From Sesamum alatum (Eukaryota; Streptophyta; Magnoliopsida; Lamiales; Pedaliaceae), in assembly GCA_034509735.1 (NCBI GenBank), contig JACGWO010000001.1:33545966-33609965 (forward strand): DNA of 64,000 nucleotides, given 5' to 3'. The notes beneath the pieces are model-generated. The model was not told where the DNA came from. It saw nothing but the letters and a program-made list of their open reading frames with translations, and ran no database searches. Shown one piece after another: positions 44,788-56,277 of this stretch (position 1 is its first letter; each line of letters starts with the position of its first letter). The translations under genes and the position numbers were made by a program.

Positions 44788-46539
44788 GCCCACCACTCTC
44801 AAGTGGGATTTTCGGAAAATCATTTCCTAGTGGGCTCGGAGTCCACAAAAGCAATTCTCCATGCCCCGGTTTTACGATTTACGTGGAAAATTGATTTGTG
44901 GGAGGTAACCTATACCATTCCCATCCAATGAGATCCCCAAGTTATTTTGCCTCGCCTCTTCACGTGATTTCGAGGACTCCAAGCGAATCACATTCCTTGG
45001 CGTTAGGCCCGACCCATCAACCAAATAAATATCTCAACTATCGCCCCCCATGACTCGTGCGACAAGAAAATAGGAGCATATTCCATTCTTTCACAACAAT
45101 AGTGGAGTTTTCTTCCATTCCAAATGTGCCACGACTCGTGAGACCACGAGTGGGTGAAAGTAGCTTCCTCACTACATTGCTATGGATGGAAGGCTTGGAA
45201 TAATCAAACCATTTGATTTTAATTTTTCCATTTTGGGCCTAATATTTACTTGGGCCATCCAAGTGACAGTTATAGTTTATTAAGACCGAGACCTCATCAT
45301 TATTACTATTTTGCATGCTCAAGTTTTAAACATTTAATGTAAATAGATGCATTCCAAAGACATCAAACATCAAAGCATTAAAACATTAAGCACATGCAAA
45401 ATAAGCCTAGCACGCCTCTGTAGGATGATCATAAGCCCGTTCCGAAGTGATCCACTGAGCCCGCAGTGGATCTATGGTCAATCTAGGGTAAGCCTACACT
45501 ATTACAATTTTTACATCCCATTATCATTCTAATGGGGCCTTGTAAATCCTTCTTTGTTCTTCTTGGGCCTTCCGTCGTGGGCTCCGTCCAACGGACCTCT
45601 TTTGGGCCTTCATCTCCATGGAAGCTTACATTTATTTTCAAAAATAAAAAATACCTCACATGCTAATCTACTCTTATTACAACTTAAAAGAAACCCAAAT
45701 CATAAAGCGGGGGGAGTACATTAAAAGATAAGAAGAAAGCCTTATTATTTTAAGGCTAAAAATGATAGAGAGAAGAAAAAACAAAGAGGCATGCAGGCCT
45801 CACCCAACAATAAATAAATCATACATAGGCCAAAAAAAGGGCTAGTGATCATCCTTATTGTTTATCAAATAAACAACAACAACAAAGCACATTTATATTA
45901 AATATAAACATGCCAAGCATATAAACCCATCCCCATGTATTTATAAATAGATATTCAATATCTAAAACCATAAACATAATAAAATGCATAAAATACCATA
46001 TTAATAATCCAATTAAAAATATGGATATCAACTATACATCCAATGTACAAATCATTTTATTTTTTTTTTGGAAACCATTTTCAAAATTAATTTAAGGCAT
46101 AAAAATAATTTTAGAAAAATCCAATTTAACTACGAATTAAAATATGACAAAATTAATAGTTTCAAAAAACTAGCAAAAATGAAAATCCAATTTTCCGAAA
46201 AAAATGGCAAAAACGGCACAAATCAGTGCTGCTGCCCGGCCGTCCCAGATGGCCGCGCGCTACTGCGGACCCTGCCGGGCGGCCGGCACTGTTTTTCACC
46301 AATTTTTTTTTTTTTAAATTCTGCTGTAAAAAACTGAAACATAAACATGCATTTACAGAAAATTCAATTCTCCAAAATGCATGGATATCCATAATTTCAA
46401 AAGCAAAATTAACACATATTTTTATGCAAATAATCATGCTTTAAAGCCATAAATTATGCTTTTCAAAAGCAATTTAAACACGTTCTTCATGCTTAACACA
46501 TAATAACATGTCAATCCTATAGCCACAACACCGAACCGG
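44788..46539 (-). other. Non-coding internal sequence and leader of an inverted LTR element
   Basis: Read on the minus strand this follows the primer site at 46551-46540. First comes an AT-rich leader with a G/C-rich island (about 46300-46220) homologous to 27060-27171, then about 1.4 kb without any recognised protein. It stops where the chromovirus LTR ends at 44787. The lack of gag/pol suits a large non-coding LTR derivative, but most of the element may be missing. Confidence 0.55.
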
Positions 46540-46551
46540 GCTCTGATACCA
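46540..46551 (-). other. Primer binding site (initiator-Met tRNA), minus strand
   Basis: Minus strand TGGTATCAGAGC, one base from the LTR end at 46553, followed by CCGGTTCGGTG as in the sister copies at 26839 and 30220. Confidence 0.85.
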
Positions 46552-46552
46552 C

Positions 46553-48718
46553 TGAAAGAAATGGGACGACTCGGGAACGCAACAGAAGCGTAAAAAACGT
46601 GAATTTAAAGGCGTAATTTAAACAGGTTCAAAGGTGTGTTCCCTTTGAAGTTCCCAGGAGTCTGATTTTTGTCAAAGCATAAATAAATGCTGGACATGTG
46701 GCTAAAGGATTAAAAACAAAAAGGTACAAGTAACGTGAATGAAAATCAACCTTTGATCATAACACGTTAAACCGGTACGTGTGTTGTTCCCTTTTCATTT
46801 TTCCGTCCGTTCACTTGAGAATTCAACGTAGAACTCCTCTAAGTATTTTCCACACCACACTATGGACAAATACTCTACTCTATTGCTAGATAGAAATAGA
46901 GAAATGAAGATAAACACTTCCAAAACAACACTATTTTTTAGTGCCTTTTGGAATGTTTTTTAGTTCAATCCTTTTCAAAAGGTATGAACACAAAAAGGAG
47001 AAAATTTGCAGAGATTCTTGAGTGTTTTTGGGCTAGAAATTTCGTGCAAGCATGACTGAGTTTTTGTGTGTTGTATGTTTTTCCATGTATTCCCAATTCA
47101 AAACATAAGTACCTCCAAGGTAACCTCTACACACATATGCACACTATTCTCTACATGAACCATCATGGCTTTCATATGTGGAGGAGTTGAAACTCCTCCT
47201 CAACTTGCTCCAACCTCTAGAGCTTGGACTTCAAGGCATGGACCAATTTTGATCGATTTTGATTTAGTCAAATTAAATCAAGACCAACTAAGACCCATAG
47301 GTCCCAAATTAATCCAATTAATTTTAAACCTTATTGAAATTCAAAAGTTGATTTAATCCAATTAAATAAACATAAGCTCAAACAGTAATTAATTGATCCA
47401 ATCAATTAATTAAACGAATAGCGATAAATTAATCCAATTAATTTAAAGGTTCTTAATCTAATAATTAACTAATCCAATTAATTAATTATTAGACCATCAA
47501 TCAAATGGATTTCTCAATAAATGATCCAATCATTTATTTTCTCCTTGAATTAATTTAATCCAATTAAATTAATTCGTTTCTTCTAGAATTAATTCCAAAT
47601 TAATTCCACCAACCCCATAGTGATTTGTGTGTGACTCATTAGATTCACTCTCAGCTAAACTTGAGCTTGTGTCCAACACAATTGGTCAAATAAATCAAAT
47701 TTAATTAACTGTTTTTCAATTAACCATTAAACGGAAAACGCCCATCACCATGGGTGGTCGTCTAGCAACGGTCCATAGCACTAGAGACTAGGTGAAAATT
47801 GGCGTGAACATTTAGGCTCCCGAGTTCCATACGAGTATGATCCTTCCATCATCCGTCTCTAGGTCTAAGTCTAGGGCATAGAGTTGGGTGTTAGTTCCCA
47901 TCGTGGACTAGACAACTATGCTCAATATCTCGAGACACGTTTGCTCTATTGATCGACGTAGGAAATCATTCCCTACTCGACCAATCGTTGTGGCCACAGA
48001 CTTAATGAGCTTAAACTATCTCAGAGCGCATAGGAGACTGGACTGTCATATACTAACAGGTGACGGATCCTATCTGGGAATCCACCGTCCTCAATACATA
48101 TTCCAACTGCACTGGATAAGGTTTATGATGAACGTATCCCAGATACGGACATCTCTTGCGAGACCCTAGATACAGCCTTCATATGCATGTGACTGTCATG
48201 ATTCCTCATGTTTGAGGACTAATCTTGTACTATCAGAGCCGGGAATTCCAGTCATACCGACCAAGCCTTCAAGGCTTCCATATGACGATTTCCGCGAGTC
48301 AGTTCAGTCAGCTAACACCCTTGTCAACTAACCCACTAATATTGTATAGACGTCTAACGTCTATCGCCGATGAAACACGACACTCATCCAATGAATGCAA
48401 TCCTTAGTGCAAGTCTCTATAGGACCCCCGATGCCCTATCTCAAGGACCTTGACTTGGAATATTTCAGACCAACCCTCAAAAGTTGGTTTCATAGCTCTC
48501 ATCCAATGCGCAGTCCAACTACATGGGTTATCCAATTGGTCTGTGGGCATTTGTTGTGATGTTAAAACACAATTTAACATAATCAGTAAGCATAACAAAC
48601 ACATAATGCCACGGATGAATACTTACTATATTCATCAAGTTAAATTTTCTTAATAAAGATTGTTAAATAGTACCCAAAACCGACAATCCAATTGGCTTTG
48701 GGGTCACCTATTCTAATA
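46553..48718 (-). mobile_element. 5' LTR of a family-A-related element, minus strand
   Basis: Minus strand starts TATTAGAATAGGTGACC at 48718 (first G mutated to A) and ends CATTTCTTTCA at 46553. The conserved core is at about 47800-47625. With 24724-26837 it forms a head-to-head pair that opens onto the chromovirus. It abuts the gypsy gag at 48719. Confidence 0.83.
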
Positions 48719-49792
48719 CTATGGCCATCAGCATCCGCGCTGGGCTGGTAATCAGTGGGGTGTAATGCTCCTTCTTGGATCGAGGGGGTTGAACCATCCT
48801 CTAAGTTCTCCCCTACTCCTACGGATGGAGGAGGTATCTCCATCCTTCCTCTTGTCCTTGTTGTCCCCTTTTTTGACCATTTGGGCATCTTCGAGATCCA
48901 TGTACTTCTTTGCTTGAGCGAGTTCTTCATGGAAATTAACTGTAGGTTTCTTCGCTAAGGATTCGAAGAGGGTCCCCATCCGGGGGCCCTTGTGTGAAAG
49001 CGGTGACCAGCACCTCGTAGTGTACAGTAGGGACTTCTAGGATTATATTGTTGAAGAGCTGGACATACGTCCTCAGGGTTTCCCTTTCCTTCTGTTGGGC
49101 CCCCAAAAGGCTGATTGCTATTTTTTGGTACTTCTTGCTACTAGCAAATTGTGTCGGTTAGTGTAGTAAGAAAAACAGGGCATTTAGTACCATCAGTATA
49201 CCTGTGCAGCAGCGCTGCATTCTCGAACTTACACATGTGCTCAACAAGGTCGGTAGTACTGTTATAAGCAGGTAGGTGCAAAGGTGGTCGAAAGTGAGCA
49301 GGGAGCTCCTCGGCCATGATGTCAGTGCTGAAGGGGCATTCCACGCTTAGCAGGCAAGACCTCCTTTCTTATCTCCTGGCAGAGTTCAACCACCTCCTTC
49401 TTGAGAGAGCTCCAATACTAGGGGGTTCCTAAGGTGCGGGATCTTTGCTGACACGATCAGCATGTGCATTGTCACCTTGCTACGATGCAGCGGGTACGAG
49501 CATATTAGCTCCCAACTCCTACTGAGAAGGTTGTTCTGCTCCACTTGCTGGGATGTTGGATGGTTTCTATGATGAATCGTCGGACTTGCTCATAAAAGAG
49601 CGAGTTGGCAGTAGCAGGCAGGGTTGCCGGGTCGAATACAGGAGGAGGTACATTGAGCCCCTCCAGTGCTTGCTCTTGGGATGGACCAGCAAATCCGACT
49701 GCAACAGGGAGGGGACGTGTTTCCCTCAAAAGAAACATTATCGCTACCGTTATCAGAACTTGCCATTTTCTCACGTCAAAGCTCAAGTGTCT
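48719..49792 (-). pseudogene. Ty3/gypsy (Tat-type) gag, decayed
   Basis: Minus strand from an ATG at 49766, shortly after the primer site: a Ser/Asn-rich start, a Pro-rich segment, then the gag core with IMAEELPAHFRPP, STTDLVEHMCKFENAALLHR, QQKERETLRTYVQLFNN, LEVPTVHYEVLVTAFTQG and LAKKPTVNFHEELAQAKKYM. Several frameshifts and stops separate these. Gag forms the particle that packages the element RNA. The reading leaves the window's gag at 48719 and resumes at 24722 after the nested block. Confidence 0.8.
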
Positions 49793-49809
49793 CCCACAGA
49801 CGACACCAA
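49793..49809 (-). other. Primer binding region of the Tat-type gypsy
   Basis: Minus strand TTGGTGTCGTCTGTGGG directly follows the LTR end. It resembles the TTGGCGCCGTCTGTGGG seen after the LTR in Tat-like elements. Confidence 0.6.
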
Positions 49810-50569
49810 TGATGCGTACTGGAATTCAGCAGCACTACAAAAGTTGAGGGACCTTCACGAAAAATCCATAGATTGAGGGGGGACTAACCTGTAATGAGGG
49901 GTTAGCACTCCGATGGTTAAGTCAATAATATTCTTTGTTGAAAAAATAAAATGGGAAAACTTGAAATATACTAAAACAATGGTGAAGTGTTGAAGAGTGT
50001 AAAAGTGAGCTAAAATTAGCTGATAAATGGAGAGAATCTGTGTGCAAGTGAAGGGCCAAAGTAGAGTAGAAGTTACTTGAAAAATGACTGCACATTTAGT
50101 GATTTTATAATGTCTTGTGCCCGGTTTTGGGGAATTAGGTTGAGAGCCATACGGCGTTGGAAACCTTGAGAAGTTAGCTATCTTCTCCAACAAACCGCGC
50201 GGATATCGGATACGAATTGGAGAAAATATGACCATTTGAATCATCCTTGCCAGGTCTATCACGTTTTTCAAAGAGTGGTTACCTACTAAGAAAAAATTCG
50301 GATTTTGGCCAATCCTTTGGGTATTTGGCCGAATCTATTGATATGACGTGGTCCCACGTGTTGGCTACCTATACATCATGAAATCCCTGTTGTATGCTGA
50401 CTAGAGTTACTGTACAATGCTTTTTCGTGGGCCTGCCAAGTTAGTGTTCTCAAAAGAAGGAAGGAGGGCTTACTATTTTGGGCCAGATGAGCTTGGCCTG
50501 CTGGGCTATCCTGCTCGGAGGTCCACACTTAGCTCTTGGCCTTTGCAGGTGGAATTGTAGGGGGCATCA
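49810..50569 (-). repeat. 5' LTR of the Tat-type gypsy element
   Basis: 760 bp on the minus strand, from TGATGCCCCCTACAATTCC at 50569 to GTACGCATCA at 49810. Placement follows from the primer site and gag next to it. The outer flank is ATGTATAATT; no partner LTR was found in the window. Confidence 0.75.
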
Positions 50570-51855
50570 ATGTATAATTAAAGTATGTTGCTAATATTTA
50601 ATGTACGGGAAAATTGTTATTTGGTCCGCTAAGTATGCCTAATATTAGTTTTTGGTTCGGTAACTATGTCCATTTTTTTTAAGTCCAATAAGTTTCAAGA
50701 TTGATGAAATTTAGTCCGAATCAGGGTTTTTTTACTCAATTTTCCGGTGAGATTTTGAAATTTGCCGAAAGTTGCCCACGTGGCAAGTATTTGTTTAATT
50801 TTCGACCACTTATACACATATACAATCACGTGTAGTGACACATGGCCATTAATGTTGACTGGACATTATTTAAAATATCATAATTAAAAAAATAATATAT
50901 AAAATATTATAAAATTATAAAATTATATTTTAATAATTTGAATAATTATTTAGTTAAAATATATTTTAATAAATTATATTTTCTTAACTTTTAATTTTTT
51001 TACTTTATTTTAAAATCTTAACTTTTTAAAAAATTTCTTTTAATTATTTTTAATTAAATTAATAAAAATTTAATTAATTTTTTTATACTGTAGGGATAGC
51101 AATGCCGTCACTGCTGCAGAGGAGGACGATGGTGACGTCGCCGCTCCCGCAGAGGAGGGTGCGGTGTTGTACCCTCCTCACCTTTGGGCAACACATGCCA
51201 TTGCCCAGATCCAGTTATGGCCTGGCCGACGAGTTGTTGTTGTCCCCTTCTACGGGGTCGGAGGATAGACGGCAGCGCCGAAGGTTTGGGGAGGGGGAGG
51301 GGGGTGGCGTAGGTGGGTGGGTTTTTTTTTTAAATAATAATTTTATTTTTTTAAAATTTTAAGTATATATACATATAATATAATTCAAGTAAATACTTCT
51401 TCCCTCCCAAATATGTCCACCATGTCTTTTCAACTCATCACCAAAGCTACATAGGCTTAAAAACTTTAAAAAAAATATCCAGTTGGCATAACATATATCA
51501 TTTTTTCAGCCAAAAATAAAAATCACGGCCAGACCATATGTACAATATACTAATTAAAAACAACAGAAAGGAGTTATTAGAGAAAATAAATGAAGTTTAA
51601 AATGCTTTAGAACGCAAGGCGAAGTTCTCCTGCCGCTAATTACTCTATATTTATCGTAATTAACATTACAAAAAATAATGTCCAGACCATCATGATACAC
51701 ATCGATCGTTCTTTGTAAACAAGGAATTAAGAACAGCACACTCATGAGAGAGAGGAGAGAGAGAGAGACCAAAGGGAAATAATTAGAAAAAGAACACGCA
51801 CATAAGACGATTTCAATCATCTTGCGTGCTGGAAATGTCGTCGAGTTGAGTTTAA
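50570..51855. other. Intergenic DNA and likely GLK 3' UTR
   Basis: From 50590 to about 50860 the text resembles a repeat (TTTGGTCCGCTAAGTATGCC and TTTCCGGTGAGATTTTG segments), but no ends could be defined. A G/C-rich island at 51090-51310 within very AT-rich DNA has an open frame of 86 codons with no family resemblance. The GLK 3' UTR and polyadenylation site should lie roughly between 51560 and 51855. A GA run is at 51749-51768. Confidence 0.45.
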
Positions 51856-54800
51856 TTAAGCACAAGTTGGTGGTACTTTTGATATCCCTTGACGTTGTAG
51901 TTCCACCATCACACTGTCAACAGATGGGGGCTTCAGCCCAAGTGGCAGCGGCAGCCATGGCTTTGATAGAACGTCTCCGATGGCTGCATCCACACTCTCC
52001 TTTGACTGTATACCAATAATTCACGTGAGACAAGAAAATAAGAAACTTATATACATAGTTCATAATTAATAAGCATCGACTTTTAAAGTCGTTTCTTCAA
52101 CAATTCACTACTACTACTTAGACTCGAAAATAGTGTATGCACTTAGGTTGCTTACAATGGATGATTTGGATTTAGATTTGGATATGAGCTAAAAGCTTCA
52201 AATGTTATTAGACTTTATATTAGGGGAAAATGTAAGCAATCCCATGTGATATTGAAAATGAGTAAATTATTTTCCTATGAAAAATAAAATAACAATTTAC
52301 CTCTCTGTATTTTTTAAAATGAATCAATTTACCTCTCCATGTTCTTTAAAATTGAGCAAATTGCTCAATTTTAAAGAACTTGGGGACATAAACTGGTATT
52401 ATGTTTTTATAGAAGGTAAATTTACTCATTTGCAATATTATAGGGAGGTAAATTGCATTAAATTCCTTTATATTGATCATATAGTTTTGGAATTCATATA
52501 CAATAACCGAAAAGTATAAACGGGAAAAGAAAAATGAAAAAAGCTCGTGCAGTTATTAAATCAAGTTTGAAGTTCTTAATAAATCATCTAATCAAATCCA
52601 ACTTTAAATCATCTATAAATTCTCTTTCAATACTTGAATTGATGAATTAGAAAGTAGGAAGTTCAAATTTTTAATAACAAATCATTTGCATTTATTTGAA
52701 TAATTTTGGATTTTAATGCAATTTACCCTATTGTGATATTGCAAATGAACAAATTGTATTTTTTATAATAAAGCAATTTACCCCCTTAGACAGCGAGATA
52801 ACTTGCTTCATTTTAAAAAAATATAAGAGGATAAATTATTTTATTTTAAAAAATATAGGGATGTAAATTGATATTTATTTATTTTATATAGGAGTAATAT
52901 ATTCATTTGCAATATTACAGGAGGTTGCCTACATTTTTCCTAAATAATTTTATATTAGAAAGTATTTCAGATATTACTTCAATTTTTATTTTGAACTATA
53001 TTTTATAATATTAATGAATTTTAAATCTTTTTGATATGAAGTCATTTGCAATTATTATTTTTAAAATTTTTCCATCCTAATGCAGTATTTATGATTTACA
53101 AGGTACTTTGGATCTACTAACTTGTTTCAGGAATTAGAAATATTGAGGTAAATGAAAAAAGAAGGCTCACCGGGTGAACATCCGATGGGGGTTGAGGCAG
53201 TGATTGGCCGGGGGCTACGGTCGGGACGCCAAGGCCGGGCCGCTCTACTTTGTACATGGCTGCCGGAGGTGGTACGCCGGGGACTGCTGGACTCGGAAAT
53301 CTCTGCGTTATTGCGTATCATCGTCAAACAATTCAGTCATATGAATCTAACTCGGAATTCGAAACACTGGATGTAACAAAGAATATCATTAACTAATTCT
53401 TGAATAGGGTTTCGTTCGTTATTACCGTAGGCTGCAGTTGTGGAGGAAAGCAAGGCGTTCCCGGTGTTGGAACCTATGATGTGTGTAAGGAAATGTATGA
53501 GGGTTGATTGTTATATATATATATATATATGTATTATGTGTGTGTCTGTTATGGAATATATAGATATATACTTACATGTTGGTGGTGGGGAATCCAAAAA
53601 GAAGGATCAACCGGGGGCGGCGGCGCTGGAGGATGAGGGGGCTGAGCTGGAGGCCAAGCGTGTGGTGGTGGTGGCGGCGGCGGTGAGGGGGTTAGATGTT
53701 TAGGCCACATGTGCATCAGCGATTGGTCGACGGGTGGATGACCCCATACATGAAAGGGTCTAAAGTGAGGCATTGGTGTCACGGGCGGAAACCCGATGCT
53801 GGGTGCAATCCAAGGGTTCACATTATCTCTCTTACCGGGCCCCGGCCCACCTCCGCCGTACATCTGCCGCCTGTGGCTCCAGCTCGCCGCCTCCGCTTCC
53901 CGGGCTAGCAAATGTTTCCGATGGGAACGATATTTCTGCAAAATGTATGAATTTTTTGCTCATCAAGAAAAGCCGTATGGATCCTATCATGCTTATTTAC
54001 GTTATGTTATTATATAGGAAATAACGTTCCCACTTAGAGATAAAGAAAAAAGGGAAAATAGTGGAATTCCTTTTTCAGACGCTGGCTTTATATGATGGAA
54101 AGAAGATTGTGAATTTACGACCATTCGTACAGTAATTTTTGCCAAAACTTTAAAGCCAAAAAAAAAGAACACTTTTTACCAGCAAGAAAAAGGTTAATGC
54201 TGGCTATGTAAAATTCACAGAAAGCCGTAACGTTTTGTTCGATGGAAATACAAATGTAAAAGAAAGACACATTGAACACAAGGACAAAAGCTTCTGCAAG
54301 ATCTGCAGACAAGTTTCCAGCAACCCATTTCGACTTCTGCAGCAGAAAAGTAAAAGGAGAAACCCCACTTCGGAATTCTGAATAATTAATCAAAGATATA
54401 TATATATATATAGATGAACATACTTGAAGATGGCTGGCAATGTTATGGCGAGTGAGACACTCAATCCCCATGAGCTCAAGAATTCTTGAAGGCACTGCCT
54501 TATCGACTCCCAGTTGCTCCACTGCTTGCACGAATCGCCTGTGAAGTTCTGGCGTCCAATCCACCTACATACGCACACACACAACGCGAATTAATTCTTG
54601 TCAAGGTTCCTTGGAAAAGTACATTTTTTTCACTTGGGATTCATTTAATTTGAGAGCAACCGCGGATTCTTGTGACCTACACCTTTCCCATGGAATGTGT
54701 GACAGATTCATAAATATGAAAGAGAAACACAGGAAAAAAAGAGGAAGTTATTCCATATGGATAAGGCTCATTTTTCTTGTAAAGAAACAGTGATTTCAAC

Positions 54801-55375
54801 TAATGAGCTACCCTCCCAAGCTGAACTAACCCTAAGATCAAGATAGACTTTATCATCGCAGTTACCTTCACTTTCCTCTTCCCCGGAGGGTTTTTCGAGT
54901 TGGCCGATGATTTTCTTCCTTTATCAGCTTCTTTGGGAGATGGGTTAACCCCAACAGGTTCATCCCTTTTACTCACAGTCTCCTCTCCCCGAATAGGGCT
55001 TGATGAATATCCGGAACCGAGGTCCGAAACAGAACCCGAACCCGAACCCGAGCTGGCTGCAATTGTTTCTTGTTTTCTTGAGCTGTATTTTTCCTCCTCC
55101 GATTTCTCAGCTGAAACTACTGATGGGACGTTCACCTCCGATCCCTCGCCTGCACCAACTGAGAATTCAGCAAGGATTTCCGGGTCCATCTCCAAATCGG
55201 GCAACACGTCGCCGTCGCTGATTCCCACGAAAAGGTCATCGAAATCAATGCTGTCAAGCAAATTCCCGGCGGAGAAGTCCGGAAACTCATTCTCTCCCAT
55301 TGAGAAACCCTCCATTTCGCCTTCGGCTTCATTCTTGGTGTTCCTCAATGGCGAGACAGCAAGCATCCCAGCCAA
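51856..55375 (-). CDS. GLK: GOLDEN2-LIKE (GLK) transcription factor, six exons
   Basis: Exons (minus strand): 55375-54866, 54564-54424, 53935-53576, 53473-53426, 53302-53171 and 52005-51856. Every intron is GT-AG and in phase 0, and the frame is open throughout: 170+47+120+16+44+49 = 446 residues, normal for GLK. The N-terminus ([12 protein letters not shown]) is acidic ([13 protein letters not shown]) and followed by a Ser/Gly linker. Exon 2 is the GARP DNA-binding domain ([18 protein letters not shown] to RHNIASHLQ). Exon 3 starts [10 protein letters not shown] and has the GLK-specific [11 protein letters not shown], then a Pro-rich region. The last exon is the GCT box ([29 protein letters not shown], ending PPTCA). 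GLKs activate nuclear photosynthesis and chlorophyll genes during chloroplast development. Translation could start at Met4. Whether it is GLK1- or GLK2-like is not decided. Intron 5 (1165 bp) holds a MITE-like foldback. Confidence 0.95.
52223..52940. mobile_element. MITE-like foldback element in GLK intron 5
   Basis: Imperfect inverted ends (GGGGAAAATGTAAGCAA left; complement of GGAAAAATGTAGGCAA right) are flanked by TA on both sides. Near the left end is a perfect 18-bp palindrome with arms 52341-52358 and 52362-52379 and a 3-base spacer. Short AATTTACCTC / GAGGTAAATT blocks repeat in both orientations. No coding sequence. A TA duplication would fit a Tc1/mariner-type element, but the ends are not Stowaway-like. 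Confidence 0.65.
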
Positions 55376-56277
55376 TTAAGCCCTCTCTATATATATGGGT
55401 TGTATCTATAGATTCACGCTCTCTATGTATAGATTTTGGAGTATTTGAAATACTTTGTGTAGTGGGATTGGTGCAACAACCACTGATTACTTGCTATGTA
55501 AACTATATATATCCAGGAAAAGCTTACGGGAATTGAAAAGCTGTTATCCTGAAAGGCAATGGAAGGAGGGACTGTAAGTGCAAAATGTGCTGTGTTGTGG
55601 TTATGTTGCTGTATATATTTTTATAAATTTAAGTTATAGGAAGAGAGAGAGAGAGAGAGAGAGAGAGTGAGAGAATTGGATGTCCACCACAATTTGTGTT
55701 GCAGGTTTTTGTTTCTATGCTATTGTATTTGCTTCTATTATGAACAAATATTTTCTCAGTGTAAGTACGTATGTCTGAGAGGGGTTTGTGGACGCCCTTT
55801 TTTTGAAGTTTCAAAAAATCTGTAGAGTGTTTGCTCGTGAGTTGTTCAGTTTTTTCACTTTCTTTTATTTTGTTAAGGAGAGAGAGAGAGAAACATGACC
55901 ATGTCAGTCAGTAGGGTAGGAATTGGACTGATATGTATTAGCTAGTGTATATATGTTGTACTTATCAGGAAAAAATTAAATAAAAAAGAATGTATATCTG
56001 TTCTACAGTAAAAAGAAACGGATCGTATCATGCCAATGGACCTGCAAGTGGGTTGATTAGTATGCTGGTGCTCCATCTATTCCGAAAGAATAAAAATAAA
56101 AAAGAGAGTTCCTTTTACTGCGACTGAGTAGCAATTGTAACTTAAATTATTAATGAATTGATTTCATTTTAACTCCCGTAAAAATTCTATACAACAAAAG
56201 ATGTTTTTTGTTTTTTTTAAGTGAAAGCAATAAATATTATTAATTGAACTAAATCGATTACAATCAACCCTATCGTC
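55376..56277. other. GLK upstream region
   Basis: Presumed promoter and 5' UTR. TA-rich TATA-like strings lie close to the start codon (complement of TATATATAG near 55390) and near 55503-55510. GA microsatellites are at 55641-55668 and 55877-55890. No further gene. The transcription start cannot be fixed. Confidence 0.45.
55641..55668. repeat. GA microsatellite
   Basis: About thirteen GA units upstream of GLK. Confidence 0.9.

Noticed and set aside
51102..51362. Plus-strand frame of 86 codons in the G/C-rich island
   Set aside because: No family resemblance, no splice or start context, and it ends in a poly-T/A-rich run; noted only as a possible captured fragment.
53152..53376. Plus-strand open frame of 74 codons
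   Set aside because: It is antisense to GLK exon 5, which has canonical splice borders and GLK protein similarity.
53440..53703. Plus-strand Gly/Val-rich open frame
   Set aside because: Antisense to GLK exons 3 and 4 and intron 3; its composition mirrors the GLK Pro-rich region.
54900..55379. Plus-strand open frame of 159 codons
   Set aside because: Antisense shadow of GLK exon 1; composition reflects the acidic/Ser-rich GLK N-terminus read backwards.
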